A DNA stretch of 64,000 nucleotides, taken from positions 1-64,000 of the forward strand of contig JAJFGG010000013.1 in assembly GCA_021776235.1 (NCBI GenBank). Direction: 5' to 3'. Made by a program: the position numbers and the translations under genes. This DNA comes from Alphaproteobacteria bacterium. GTDB taxonomy: Bacteria > Pseudomonadota > Alphaproteobacteria > GCA-2731375. The notes below the pieces were generated by a model, which searched no databases, was not told the origin of the DNA, and worked only from the letters and a program-made list of their open reading frames with translations. Position 1 is the stretch's first letter, and each line of letters begins with the position of its first letter. Below are positions 52,974 through 61,653 of the stretch, in pieces.

Positions 52974-55145
52974 TCAGTCCTCCTGCTTCTTGGAGGAGAT
53001 ACCGCCGAGCCAGAACATGAAGGCACAGCCGATCATGAATAGCAGCACGGCGGCGCCAACCTGCTGGGTCATGACAAAATTACTGGGCGTGTAGGCCCAA
53101 TCAGAGGTGTCGCGCATGATGCCGAAGATGTGCCAATCGCCGCGCAGCCCGGAGCGGATAAAGCCCATAAGCCCCATGTTCATGGTGATCACAAAGGTCA
53201 GCAGCAACAGCGCGTATTGCGAGCGCACGGTCATCTTGCCCCATTGCATCCCGCCCAGGGACTTGGCCCGTTTGAACAGGAAAGCATCGATGACGGCGAC
53301 CAGAACCAGGCAGCTTATCAGTTGCAGGAACTGCGAAACAGCGACGTTTCGCAACACCGGCGACGCCTTTTCCATGACCACGAAACCATACACGCCCAGG
53401 AATATGGTCACGTTGAAGGCCGTAACAGCCAGATAGATGGCCTGCCCCAACTTGCCCCGGTCGGTCAGCGCCAGGATGATAGCGACAATGCCAATAAGGC
53501 ATTCGAAAACCAGAACGTAACCGATCATGCGGATGAACTCGGCCCGGTCCGCCGGCAGATCGAGTTCGGCCGGATCCATCTGCAACATGGTCACCGCGTA
53601 CTGCGCCACCAGGGCAATGGCCACCCCACCGACGATCAATATGGTGATCCGCGCGCCTTTGCCTTGGGCGCGGATGGAGACCGCGTCTTCCATGTTGCCC
53701 CGGCGGTACAACAGGAACGAGAAGAAGGTCGCCAGGATAATCAGATTGACCACCGCGTTCTTGGCCGGCATCAGGCCCAGATACTTCAGCATCGGGTGAT
53801 ACTGGCTGCCGGCCATTTCGCCGACCTCCTGGCTGGTCAGAGGCAGATTGTGCGGCGTCAGCCAGATCGCGAAGGAAACGATCAGGGCAAACAATATGTA
53901 CTTGATAAATTTGTAGTAGCGTTCGGCCCCGGGAATCCGGGTCATGCCGCTCCACAGATAATAATTGGAAATCACGAACAGCGAACCCACCAGCATGGCC
54001 TGGATGATAAAGGTCCACGAGAAATCGCCGCCCATCATGTTGTTGCCCATGACGGCGGACGTTGAATAGACCTCGCGGCCCAGGTAATAGCCGGCGAAGG
54101 GCAGCGGGATCAGCGCCGCGATGGCGACGAAATTGGAAATATAGCCCATCCAATCGTAATGGGCCTTTTCCTCGGCCGTCTTGGCGCCGATGAACTTGAC
54201 GGCGGCGTAGGCGCCGGCGACCAGTCCGCCGAATGCCAGGTTGCCGAGCATGCGGTGAATGGCGATGGGGGTGGCCAGGATGTTCTCGAACGCCTCCCAG
54301 ACGGTGCCGACAAGGACGCCGTCCGCATCGACGCCGGCGGGGCTCATCATGAAGCCGGCCCAGGAGTTGGCCAGTTGCATGATGGCGGTGCCGAAGACAT
54401 TGAGAAGAATGCCGATAAAGATGTGCGAAGACTTCCGGTCGCGGATGATCCAGAAACCGACCGCCAGGGGCAAAATGTAAAGCAACAGGATGAACCAGCG
54501 CGTATCAACCCGCATCGCCGGGCCGATGGCGCCGAGTAGAAGGGCCAGGCCAAAAGCCGCGATGACAAGGCTGATGCCCTTGAACAGCCATTGCATCTTG
54601 GTTGAAAAAAGACCGCCGCCCTTCAGCCAGTTCCAGCCGTAATAGTACATATACAGCGCAAAGGTCTCGCCGAAGAACAACAGGGCATAGAGGAACATGA
54701 TATCCTTGAAAATACCGGCCATGTAGCCCATGAAGGTCGGGTACAGGGTAAACAGGGCGAAGGCGAGAAGGCCGCCCAGAGCCGCTGTCGTTGCATAGGC
54801 GACACTCAGCAACGAGGTGAACTCATAGGCCAGATTGTCGAATTTCGGGTCCTTGTTGTTCCAGCCGACGACCTCGATGATCACCGCGAACAGCGGCACG
54901 CCAAGCACGAAGGCGCCAAAGAACAGATGCATCTGCGCCAGGAACCAGATCAACCGCCTGGAATCGATCCCCATGAACTGGCGATAGACATTCTCTTCCA
55001 GGGCGAAGGCGGGGGACGCGGCGACGGCCAGGCCTAGCACCAGCAAACTGGCAAGACAGAGTCTTGGGAACCGGCCCGGATTTGCTCCAGAGCCGAAGAT
55101 ACCGCTGGATTGCCTCTGTCCCATGGTCCGATTCCCAGTCTTCAT
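52974..55145 (-). CDS. CydA-like membrane subunit (bd-oxidase family), module B
   Basis: A 723-residue membrane protein, about 110 residues longer than the module A copy. After a signal-like N-terminus (LASLLVLGLAVAASPAFALE) come His73 in FLAQMHLFFGAF, FMMSPAGVDADGV, IAIHRMLGNLAFGG, HYDWMGY, MPAKNAVVN, and SGLRGDWHIFGIMRD near the end. The extra length is mostly additional membrane segments in the middle. No cydB or copper-site subunit is nearby. An alternative start is the ATG at 55124. It leads module B; the di-haem cytochrome start follows 4 bp after its stop. Confidence 0.82.
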   Translation of the reverse strand: MKTGNRTMGQRQSSGIFGSGANPGRFPRLCLASLLVLGLAVAASPAFALEENVYRQFMGIDSRRLIWFLAQMHLFFGAFVLGVPLFAVIIEVVGWNNKDPKFDNLAYEFTSLLSVAYATTAALGGLLAFALFTLYPTFMGYMAGIFKDIMFLYALLFFGETFALYMYYYGWNWLKGGGLFSTKMQWLFKGISLVIAAFGLALLLGAIGPAMRVDTRWFILLLYILPLAVGFWIIRDRKSSHIFIGILLNVFGTAIMQLANSWAGFMMSPAGVDADGVLVGTVWEAFENILATPIAIHRMLGNLAFGGLVAGAYAAVKFIGAKTAEEKAHYDWMGYISNFVAIAALIPLPFAGYYLGREVYSTSAVMGNNMMGGDFSWTFIIQAMLVGSLFVISNYYLWSGMTRIPGAERYYKFIKYILFALIVSFAIWLTPHNLPLTSQEVGEMAGSQYHPMLKYLGLMPAKNAVVNLIILATFFSFLLYRRGNMEDAVSIRAQGKGARITILIVGGVAIALVAQYAVTMLQMDPAELDLPADRAEFIRMIGYVLVFECLIGIVAIILALTDRGKLGQAIYLAVTAFNVTIFLGVYGFVVMEKASPVLRNVAVSQFLQLISCLVLVAVIDAFLFKRAKSLGGMQWGKMTVRSQYALLLLTFVITMNMGLMGFIRSGLRGDWHIFGIMRDTSDWAYTPSNFVMTQQVGAAVLLFMIGCAFMFWLGGISSKKQED

Positions 55146-55178
55146 GGATCGCTATGCAGCGCCCCTAAATGCAAATCA

Positions 55179-55973
55179 TTATTTGCCGTCGGAGAACGCG
55201 AAATTCGACTCCACCGCGCCCTTGGCGGCTACGGTGATCTTGGTTTTCTTGACGCCGAAACGGGGATGCCAGGCTTTCAAGGTGTATTTACCCGGCGGAA
55301 TGTTGTCGATGGAAAAGCCGCCGTCATCGCCGACCACCACGGCATAGGGATGGGTCGGCGCCAGGATGTAGCCGAACATGAAGTTGTGGGCCTCGCAGTT
55401 GATGCCGATATAGGAAGAGCGCCGCGGCTTTATCTTGTCGGAAATATCGCCGGGGTCCGGCTGGCCGAAATTGAACAACGTCTTCTTCACGACGCGGCCC
55501 TTTTCAACGCCGATCAGTTCGCGGGCGTTGATATTGTGCAAGACACCGGCATCGCTGTTGCGGATAATGAAGGGGCCAGGCCTGACCACCTGGGCCCAGG
55601 GCCGAAAACGGCAGCCCTTTTGGTCAACCAGATAATTTCCGAACTGCGGCTTGGCCCACTTCTTGCCCTTCTTGATCTTGTCGAGGAAAACAAACGTACC
55701 CCGTAGCGCGCCGTCTTTGACGTCCACCCAGACGATCTCGCGTTCGCCGGTGCCGCAAACATCCGTATTCTTGGTGATCAGAATTTTTTCGATGGCGTCG
55801 GCAGGCACCGCACCCTCGAAACTTACCTTGCCCTTGACCATACCGCCATCGGTGACGCCGGTTTCCTTGTACTTGCCGCGCTTGGCTGCGTCCACCGGCG
55901 CCGCCAGGCTCAGCATGGCAATCGAAACGCATGCACCGAGCGTCAAACCGGTAAATATTTTGCTGGCATTCAT
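55179..55973 (-). CDS. Periplasmic cupredoxin-like / carboxypeptidase-regulatory-like protein
   Basis: A 264-residue exported protein (signal peptide ends APVDAA). The middle part is cupredoxin-like: His146 (GVLHNINA), Cys193, His196 and Met199 (INCEAHNFMFG) form a plausible type 1 copper set with a compact C-x2-H-x2-M loop. The C-terminal 60 residues (DDGGFSIDNIPPGKYTLKAW) form a beta-sandwich of the carboxypeptidase-regulatory type. It may be an electron carrier or substrate-binding protein between the molybdoenzyme and module B. Metal binding is unproven. Confidence 0.72.
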   Translation of the reverse strand: MNASKIFTGLTLGACVSIAMLSLAAPVDAAKRGKYKETGVTDGGMVKGKVSFEGAVPADAIEKILITKNTDVCGTGEREIVWVDVKDGALRGTFVFLDKIKKGKKWAKPQFGNYLVDQKGCRFRPWAQVVRPGPFIIRNSDAGVLHNINARELIGVEKGRVVKKTLFNFGQPDPGDISDKIKPRRSSYIGINCEAHNFMFGYILAPTHPYAVVVGDDGGFSIDNIPPGKYTLKAWHPRFGVKKTKITVAAKGAVESNFAFSDGK

Positions 55974-55988
55974 GGGTATATCCCTCCG

Positions 55989-58262
55989 TTATCCATGTCG
56001 TACGTGATCCTGGGCCTCGGTCATCAGGACCGGCCGTGAACGATTCAATTCCGCCAAAGCTTCGATGGCGACAGCCCAGATCCGCTGGCGCTTTGGATCA
56101 CGCAGCACATCGATGAACAGCGCGCTGGCCCGCGCTGCATCCAGGTTTCGCAACAGACGGGCCGCGGCTAGGCGGTGATAGCCCTCGAACGAAAAGGCGA
56201 ACTTCACCAACAGTTCGACCGCTTCACCATCGCCGGCACCCCCGATCGCTTCGGCGGCGCACAGCCGAACGGCGGGATCGGGGTCGTCGAGCAACGCGGC
56301 AATCTCACCGCCAACCCGGCCCAATCTGGCGAGTGCGCCAACCGCCTCCTTGCGAATGAAGGAATCGCCATCGCTCATATACGTCATCAGCATGCCATCG
56401 ATCCCACCGCCTTCACAGGCGGCCAAGGCACGGATCAACAGAAGTTTCAGGTCCCGGTCAGCCGTCGGCGCCGCCGCCGTCACGGCATCCGCGACGTCAC
56501 TGGGCAGCGGCGATAGGCGCACCCCGATCCGGGCCAATGAATCGGCGGCCGCCATACGCACCTCGGCGTCGCTTGCCGTCAGGGCTACCGCCAGTTCCTG
56601 TGCGACTTCGCCGTAAGCCAGGTCGCCCAGCACCCGGGCGGCAAAACGGCGAATATCGTCATGCAACACCAACTTTGGCGACACCGGCACGCGCGCCTTG
56701 GGTTTGATGCGTTTGGCCAGTGCCAGACGCTCCATGTCGGCCGGTGTCAATTCCACGCCTTGTTCGGGTAAGTCCAGAACCTCCCGCGCCTCGGGGGTAT
56801 CGTTGAGAATTGCGTTCAAGGTCGAAGTCGGGAAGACAACTCCGACATCGCCGGTCTTAGCCGACAGCTCCGGCAACGGCGTCTCCACTTCGGCGCTTGT
56901 TGCCGGTGCCGGGTTGGTAACCAGTTCTTCGCCACCATCATCGCCCTCGGGCGCGTAGCGGCCCCGCAACGCGGCAAGCAACGCCACGCCGGCCGCGTTG
57001 GGCCACGCCTCTGCCTGGGCCAGACGGGCCAGCGCCGACATGGCTTCGAGGCGCACCGCCCGCGCCCCATCGTCCATGACACTGATGAGCGAGGCCACAG
57101 CCTGTTCGCCGCCGATCTGGGCAAGTCCCTGGAGCGCACCGAGCCGGGCCTCGAGTGGCCGCCCGGTATCGATCAACAACCCGATCAGATCGGCCAAACC
57201 GGATTGCGGGGCGATGGCGGCAAAAGCGCGGGCGGCCGCGGCCGCGACCCCCGCGGTCTCAACGTCGAGCTTGGCCCGCAGTTTTGCGGCCAGAGCCTCG
57301 CCGCCCGGAAACGCGCCAAGGCCGGCAAGAGCCGTTAGCGCCGCCATCTGCACCTTTTCCGAGGCGTCATCCAACAGGGCCGGGAGCCGCTCGGGATGAT
57401 GCGCGCCGCATAGTGTGGCCGCCTCGGACCTAACGGCGGCATCTGGGTCGGCAAGCAACGCTATCAGGCGGCCATCCGTAGGACAATGTGCGGCCCGCGC
57501 CTGCATGGCGGCCAGGCGCACCGCGGCGGAGGGATCGCTCAGAGCGCGGTCCAACGGCACTGCCGCGTCTTCACTGTCCGTGGCGGCCAATGCGGCGGCG
57601 GCACGCCGGCGCAGACGCACCGATTTTTCGTCAAGAAAGCATGCCAGCGCCTCGATACCCGGCCGTTCCATGCGGGCCAGGGCCTTGAACGCCGCCTCGG
57701 TCATATCCTGGGCATCTTCGTCCCAAATGGCCGCGACGATATCGGGCACGGCCTCGGCCGCGTTCAGATCCGCCAGGGCGTTGACCGCCCTGATCTGAAT
57801 ATCCACCCAATCGTCCCAGCCGCTGGCGTAAAATTCGTCTTCGTCCCAGACGATCTCCCCATCGCGCCCCTTGACCAAGCGCCGGAGCCACGGAATGACC
57901 TGCCCGTCCTGTATCTTCCCCAACCCGTCGATCGCCGCCAACTTGACCTCGGCACAGGGATCGCCAAGCAGGTTTTCAAGCAGTTGTTCACCGGCTTGTG
58001 GATCAGCCAGTCCGGCCAGCGCCTCGGCGGCATCGGTACGGACATCTTCATCTTCGTCCAGCAATGCCGCGATCAAGGGTTGAACAGCCACGACACCGCC
58101 GACACGCCCCAATGCCTGAGCCGCCAAACAACGGTGCACATCGGCGCCATCGCCAAGAATGCCGGCCAATTCTTGGCACACTGCCTCGCGCATCCCGTCC
58201 GGCCCCGATTGGGACGCCGGGACTTGATCTTTCTGCGGAGGCTGCTGACGGTGGATGATCAT
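55989..58262 (-). CDS. Large HEAT-repeat protein
   Basis: A 757-residue protein made of HEAT/PBS-lyase-type repeats throughout, for example LGRVGGVVAVQPLIAALLDE, VRTDAAEALAGLADPQAGEQ and VRLCAAEAIGGAGDGEAVEL. A low-complexity linker near residues 430-480 divides two repeat arrays. No signal peptide is visible, so it is likely cytoplasmic. Such repeats form scaffolds and act in cofactor attachment or complex assembly. Its position between the molybdoenzyme and the electron carriers suggests an assembly role, which is inference. Confidence 0.83.
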   Translation of the reverse strand: MIIHRQQPPQKDQVPASQSGPDGMREAVCQELAGILGDGADVHRCLAAQALGRVGGVVAVQPLIAALLDEDEDVRTDAAEALAGLADPQAGEQLLENLLGDPCAEVKLAAIDGLGKIQDGQVIPWLRRLVKGRDGEIVWDEDEFYASGWDDWVDIQIRAVNALADLNAAEAVPDIVAAIWDEDAQDMTEAAFKALARMERPGIEALACFLDEKSVRLRRRAAAALAATDSEDAAVPLDRALSDPSAAVRLAAMQARAAHCPTDGRLIALLADPDAAVRSEAATLCGAHHPERLPALLDDASEKVQMAALTALAGLGAFPGGEALAAKLRAKLDVETAGVAAAAARAFAAIAPQSGLADLIGLLIDTGRPLEARLGALQGLAQIGGEQAVASLISVMDDGARAVRLEAMSALARLAQAEAWPNAAGVALLAALRGRYAPEGDDGGEELVTNPAPATSAEVETPLPELSAKTGDVGVVFPTSTLNAILNDTPEAREVLDLPEQGVELTPADMERLALAKRIKPKARVPVSPKLVLHDDIRRFAARVLGDLAYGEVAQELAVALTASDAEVRMAAADSLARIGVRLSPLPSDVADAVTAAAPTADRDLKLLLIRALAACEGGGIDGMLMTYMSDGDSFIRKEAVGALARLGRVGGEIAALLDDPDPAVRLCAAEAIGGAGDGEAVELLVKFAFSFEGYHRLAAARLLRNLDAARASALFIDVLRDPKRQRIWAVAIEALAELNRSRPVLMTEAQDHVRHG

Positions 58263-58318
58263 CGACTAAATCCAAGTTCAAAGTTATTCCAATTCAAAAC
58301 TACGATCCAAACACGGCA

Positions 58319-58356
58319 CGGGCCCGGCTGAACATGGTGGTTCAGTTCCGGGCCCG
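58319..58356 (-). other. Intercistronic hairpin after the molybdoenzyme gene
   Basis: CGGGCCCGGCTGAAC (58319-58333) pairs with GTTCAG (58340-58345) and CCGGGCCCG (58348-58356), with a TT bulge and a 6-base loop. It lies in the 103-bp gap between the molybdoenzyme stop and the HEAT gene. On the minus strand it is not followed by a good T-run, so it may be a leaky terminator or an RNA-processing and stabilising structure that raises the level of the upstream mRNA. Confidence 0.5.
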
Positions 58357-58365
58357 CACTTGCGT

Positions 58366-61038
58366 TCAGGTGATATCCCGCGGTGCAAACGACATCGAAC
58401 GGAAGGTTTTCTTGTAGGGCGAGACGCCAATCTTCTTCACCTCGGCGACACCCATCTTGTAGTTGTAGTTGCCGCTGATCCAATCGACGACGCGGCCTTC
58501 CAGGGCATTCGCCGGTTGCGACGTATGCAGGAAGTCCATGAAGATGATGCCCTTTTTGATATGCCGCGTGACCATGGCGACGCCAGTCACCGCGGCCCGG
58601 GTCAACTCCACATTGCCGGCTTTCATCTGGCCGCTGAAGGAGTAGTCGCTGCCTTCAACGCCAAGCGTCGTTTCCTTCAGGCTTGGCACCCGGTCCGAGT
58701 AGACCATCACGGTGTCACCGCTTTCGATGCCGCGCGCCTTGGCGTCATCGGGATGCATTTCGACATAGTTATCGGGCCAACGCTGAACCACATAGGGCCG
58801 GCGGCGGTCATCGAAGCCGGACTGCCAACGTTCATTGGTCCGGCCCGATGTGCACCACAACTCGGTACCCTTCGGCTTCATCCATTCCCAATAGTCCGAG
58901 AACAGGGACCAGGGTGATTTCTGAATGTTGCAGCGTCCGGTCTGGCTGTTGAAATGCGTCAGCTTCTTGTTGAACATATTGCCGGCGGCCGGCCCGGTTT
59001 CCGATAGCTTGAGCGTGGTATCGTGAAGCCGTTTCGTGCCAACCAGACTGCCGTCGTCCTCCATGAACACCGGGCCCTGGATACCGTTGGTGCCGAACTC
59101 GCCCAGCTTCTGATGCAGGGTCTTGCCCTCGCGGTGGGCGGCGACCTTGATCATGTTGAAGTCCTTGCGGCTGCCGCGCGAGAAGCGGGCGGATTCCTCG
59201 GCAACATCGTTGGAATTCTTCCAATCGAAACCGTCGAAGCCCATGCGTTTGGCCAGTTCGGCGATGATCCACCAGTCCGGCTTGGCCTCGCCCGGGGCGT
59301 CGTAGAACTTGTTGTAGAGCCGCAGGCGCCGTTCGCCGTTGGCCCGCATGAAGGTTTCCTCGCCCCAGGTGGCGGCCGGGAAGATAATATCCGCATACCG
59401 GTTGCCGATGGGATCAACCAGATAGATGTCCTGGTTGATAACCACCATGCCGCCGGAATCGGCCCGTTGCTTCAAGGTGTCGATAATATCCTGCTTGTTA
59501 TAGGACCGCACCTGGTGGGGATTGCCGACGGTCAATTCCTCGAAGCGCTGGGCCAGTTGCTGCGAGCCGCACATGGACTGGATCCAGGTGGTGCCGATGA
59601 CATGCGCAAAACGCGTATGCCCCGACATGGTCCAGGTGTCCGTATCCAGGGCCCGGCGCCTGCGGCCCGGCACCTTCATGGGCGACTTGTTACGGGGATA
59701 CTTGCCGCCGCGCTGCCCGCCCCGCTGATGGCCGCCGGCCCGCCCGACGACCTGGCCGGGCCTGCCGCCGGCGCCAACGATGATCGCCAGTGCGCTGATC
59801 GCCTGGGTGTTGCCGGTGTTGTTGGACCAATAAAAGCCCTTTTCGATCATGATCGAGGTCTTCGGATGTTTGCCGGCTTTCGGCTTGGCCATCCATTCGG
59901 CCGCGGTCTGAATCTTCTTTACGTCAACACCAGCGACCTCAGCCGCATGCTCAGGCTTGAACTCGTCTTGAGCCAGCAGCCATTTTTTCCAATCTTCGAA
60001 ACCATCGGTCTGGAATTTGCCCCAGGTGGTTCGCCATTGCCATGGCGTGTTCCGGGTGCCCTGGCCAAAGCCGGACGAAGAGCCCCACTTGTTGTTGACC
60101 CAATTCTTGATCCATTCCGCATCCTGCCAGCCGCTCTCGACGATGATACGGGCAATGGCATTGACGACGAGAAGATCCGTGCCCAGATTGACATCGAGCC
60201 AAAGCCCGCCGTTTTTCTCGGCATAGGCTACGCCGGCCGTACGGCGCGGGTTCATCATGATGCATTTCTGACCATTCTGAATGCCTTTCATGATCCACTG
60301 GGTCCAGAGAATGGTCTTGGTCTCGTAAGGATCGGTGCCGCAAATCAACAGGGTTTCGGCATTCATCCAATCCTCGTAGGCCGGGCCGAAATTGTCGAAA
60401 CCGGCGTCGCGAAATCCCGGTGTCGAGGAAACGTCGGACGGCGTATCGTGAAAAGTGAAGTTGGCCGTGTTGACATGGCGCAGGGCATACTTGGTGATGG
60501 CGTAAGTGTTCTCGATGTACTGATAGGAATAGGTCTTGACGCCGTAGGCATTGGAACCGTGTGCCGTGCGCACGTAGTTGCCCACTTCCGCGGCCACATC
60601 GAGGGCAAATTCCCAAGGTACCGGCTGCAAGATGCCGTAGATGCGCATCATTGGTGATTTCAGCCGATCGCGGGTGGGCTTTTGCGGGTTATAGCATTTC
60701 TGCGCGATGCAACCGCCGCGTAGAGAGGAATCGCCGTCCGTATTGACGAACTTCGTGTCCTTGTCGGGAATGATGACGACGTGGTGCGGTTTACCCTTGT
60801 GCAGCACGATGTTGTGCTGGTTGGGCGCCACCCAGGGGCCCAGCGGTTCGACCGGGAATGTCGCCCCGAAGGCGTTCTGTTCCGCTTTCGGGCCGCCGTC
60901 GTGCCCGCCCGCCACCGGCCAGCGGTAAACATTGTAACCACAGGCGACGATGCAATAGTCGCAGGCCGTGGTGATCACTTCGGCGCCCTTTGGAGGGAGG
61001 GGTACGTTGGTTTCTGGAATGTAGTACGGAGTAGACAT
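58366..61038 (-). CDS. idrA: Arsenite-oxidase-family molybdoenzyme, probable iodate reductase subunit A
   Basis: An 890-residue DMSO-reductase-superfamily protein of the AioA branch. Cys26, Cys29 and Cys33 (ACDYCIVACGYNVYRWP) with Ser104/105 (DSSLRGG) give the [3Fe-4S] signature of AioA rather than [4Fe-4S]. Against AioA from Alcaligenes, the arsenite-site His195 and Glu203 fall on Pro207 and Asn216, while Arg419 and His423 are kept as Arg433 and His437 (GRAGGHQ). With the Rieske and two peroxidase genes this matches the iodate reductase set. It has no signal of its own; export would be with the Tat-targeted Rieske. Start by ribosome site GGGAGA. Confidence 0.75.
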   Translation of the reverse strand: MSTPYYIPETNVPLPPKGAEVITTACDYCIVACGYNVYRWPVAGGHDGGPKAEQNAFGATFPVEPLGPWVAPNQHNIVLHKGKPHHVVIIPDKDTKFVNTDGDSSLRGGCIAQKCYNPQKPTRDRLKSPMMRIYGILQPVPWEFALDVAAEVGNYVRTAHGSNAYGVKTYSYQYIENTYAITKYALRHVNTANFTFHDTPSDVSSTPGFRDAGFDNFGPAYEDWMNAETLLICGTDPYETKTILWTQWIMKGIQNGQKCIMMNPRRTAGVAYAEKNGGLWLDVNLGTDLLVVNAIARIIVESGWQDAEWIKNWVNNKWGSSSGFGQGTRNTPWQWRTTWGKFQTDGFEDWKKWLLAQDEFKPEHAAEVAGVDVKKIQTAAEWMAKPKAGKHPKTSIMIEKGFYWSNNTGNTQAISALAIIVGAGGRPGQVVGRAGGHQRGGQRGGKYPRNKSPMKVPGRRRRALDTDTWTMSGHTRFAHVIGTTWIQSMCGSQQLAQRFEELTVGNPHQVRSYNKQDIIDTLKQRADSGGMVVINQDIYLVDPIGNRYADIIFPAATWGEETFMRANGERRLRLYNKFYDAPGEAKPDWWIIAELAKRMGFDGFDWKNSNDVAEESARFSRGSRKDFNMIKVAAHREGKTLHQKLGEFGTNGIQGPVFMEDDGSLVGTKRLHDTTLKLSETGPAAGNMFNKKLTHFNSQTGRCNIQKSPWSLFSDYWEWMKPKGTELWCTSGRTNERWQSGFDDRRRPYVVQRWPDNYVEMHPDDAKARGIESGDTVMVYSDRVPSLKETTLGVEGSDYSFSGQMKAGNVELTRAAVTGVAMVTRHIKKGIIFMDFLHTSQPANALEGRVVDWISGNYNYKMGVAEVKKIGVSPYKKTFRSMSFAPRDIT

Positions 61039-61051
61039 CGCTGTTGTCTCC

Positions 61052-61639
61052 CTATCCTTGTAAATTGTCGTAGCGGCCAAAAATCAGGCCGAACACGCCA
61101 ACGGCATAAATATCGTCGCCTTGCAGTTCGAGCAGCACCTGCGGCAAGCTTTGGTAAGCCTGACCGGAAATCAGAATGCCGTGCCGGGTCAGATCGTAGG
61201 TTGAAAGATGCAGGGGGCAGGCGCCCAGGGACTTGGTGTCGCCCTTGTAGGTGCCCGACAAATCACCGCCCTGATGGGTGCAGAAGTAGTTGAAGGCCAC
61301 CACGTCCTTTTGCGGCCCGATGCCGCCGCCCGCCTCGGCCCCCAATTTGACCAGCATGGATTGCGCATAGGCGCCTTCATCGGGGTATTCGAAACCCACC
61401 GGCTGATCAGTCTTCAGGGCACTTAGTTTACTGATTTTCTTGCGTGGGTAGGTGGTCACCATAGCCGGCACTTTGGCTGCCGCCGCGCCGGCACCGACCG
61501 AGACCATGACCGTCGCCGTCGCCAATCCGGAAGAAAACAGCATCTTGCGGCGTGACATCAGGCATTTTCCGGCCGGATGATCCTTCTTCGACGGCAGTTG
61601 CGGCGCGTCGATTTCAGGTCTTTGCATTTGCTTCGTCAT
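61052..61639 (-). CDS. idrB: Rieske [2Fe-2S] subunit with Tat signal, probable IdrB
   Basis: A 195-residue AioB/IdrB-type protein. Twin arginines 30-31 in SRRKMLFSSGLATATVM mark Tat export, giving passage for the folded A subunit. Cluster ligands: Cys120 and His122 (FCTHQGG), Cys141 and His144 (ACPLHLSTYD). The second, disulfide-forming cysteine of classical bc1 Rieske proteins is replaced by Gly, as expected for a lower-potential variant. It starts 14 bp after the peroxidase gene and ends 13 bp before idrA. It carries electrons between the Mo subunit and external cytochromes. Confidence 0.82.
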   Translation of the reverse strand: MTKQMQRPEIDAPQLPSKKDHPAGKCLMSRRKMLFSSGLATATVMVSVGAGAAAAKVPAMVTTYPRKKISKLSALKTDQPVGFEYPDEGAYAQSMLVKLGAEAGGGIGPQKDVVAFNYFCTHQGGDLSGTYKGDTKSLGACPLHLSTYDLTRHGILISGQAYQSLPQVLLELQGDDIYAVGVFGLIFGRYDNLQG

Positions 61640-61653
61640 TTTCTGTTTCCTCG

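Noticed and set aside
58366-61639. Ordinary arsenite oxidase AioAB
   Set aside because: The fold and Fe-S signature fit AioAB, but two of four arsenite-site residues are changed, two peroxidase genes are linked, and no arsenic-resistance or aio regulatory genes are in view. Kept only as an alternative.
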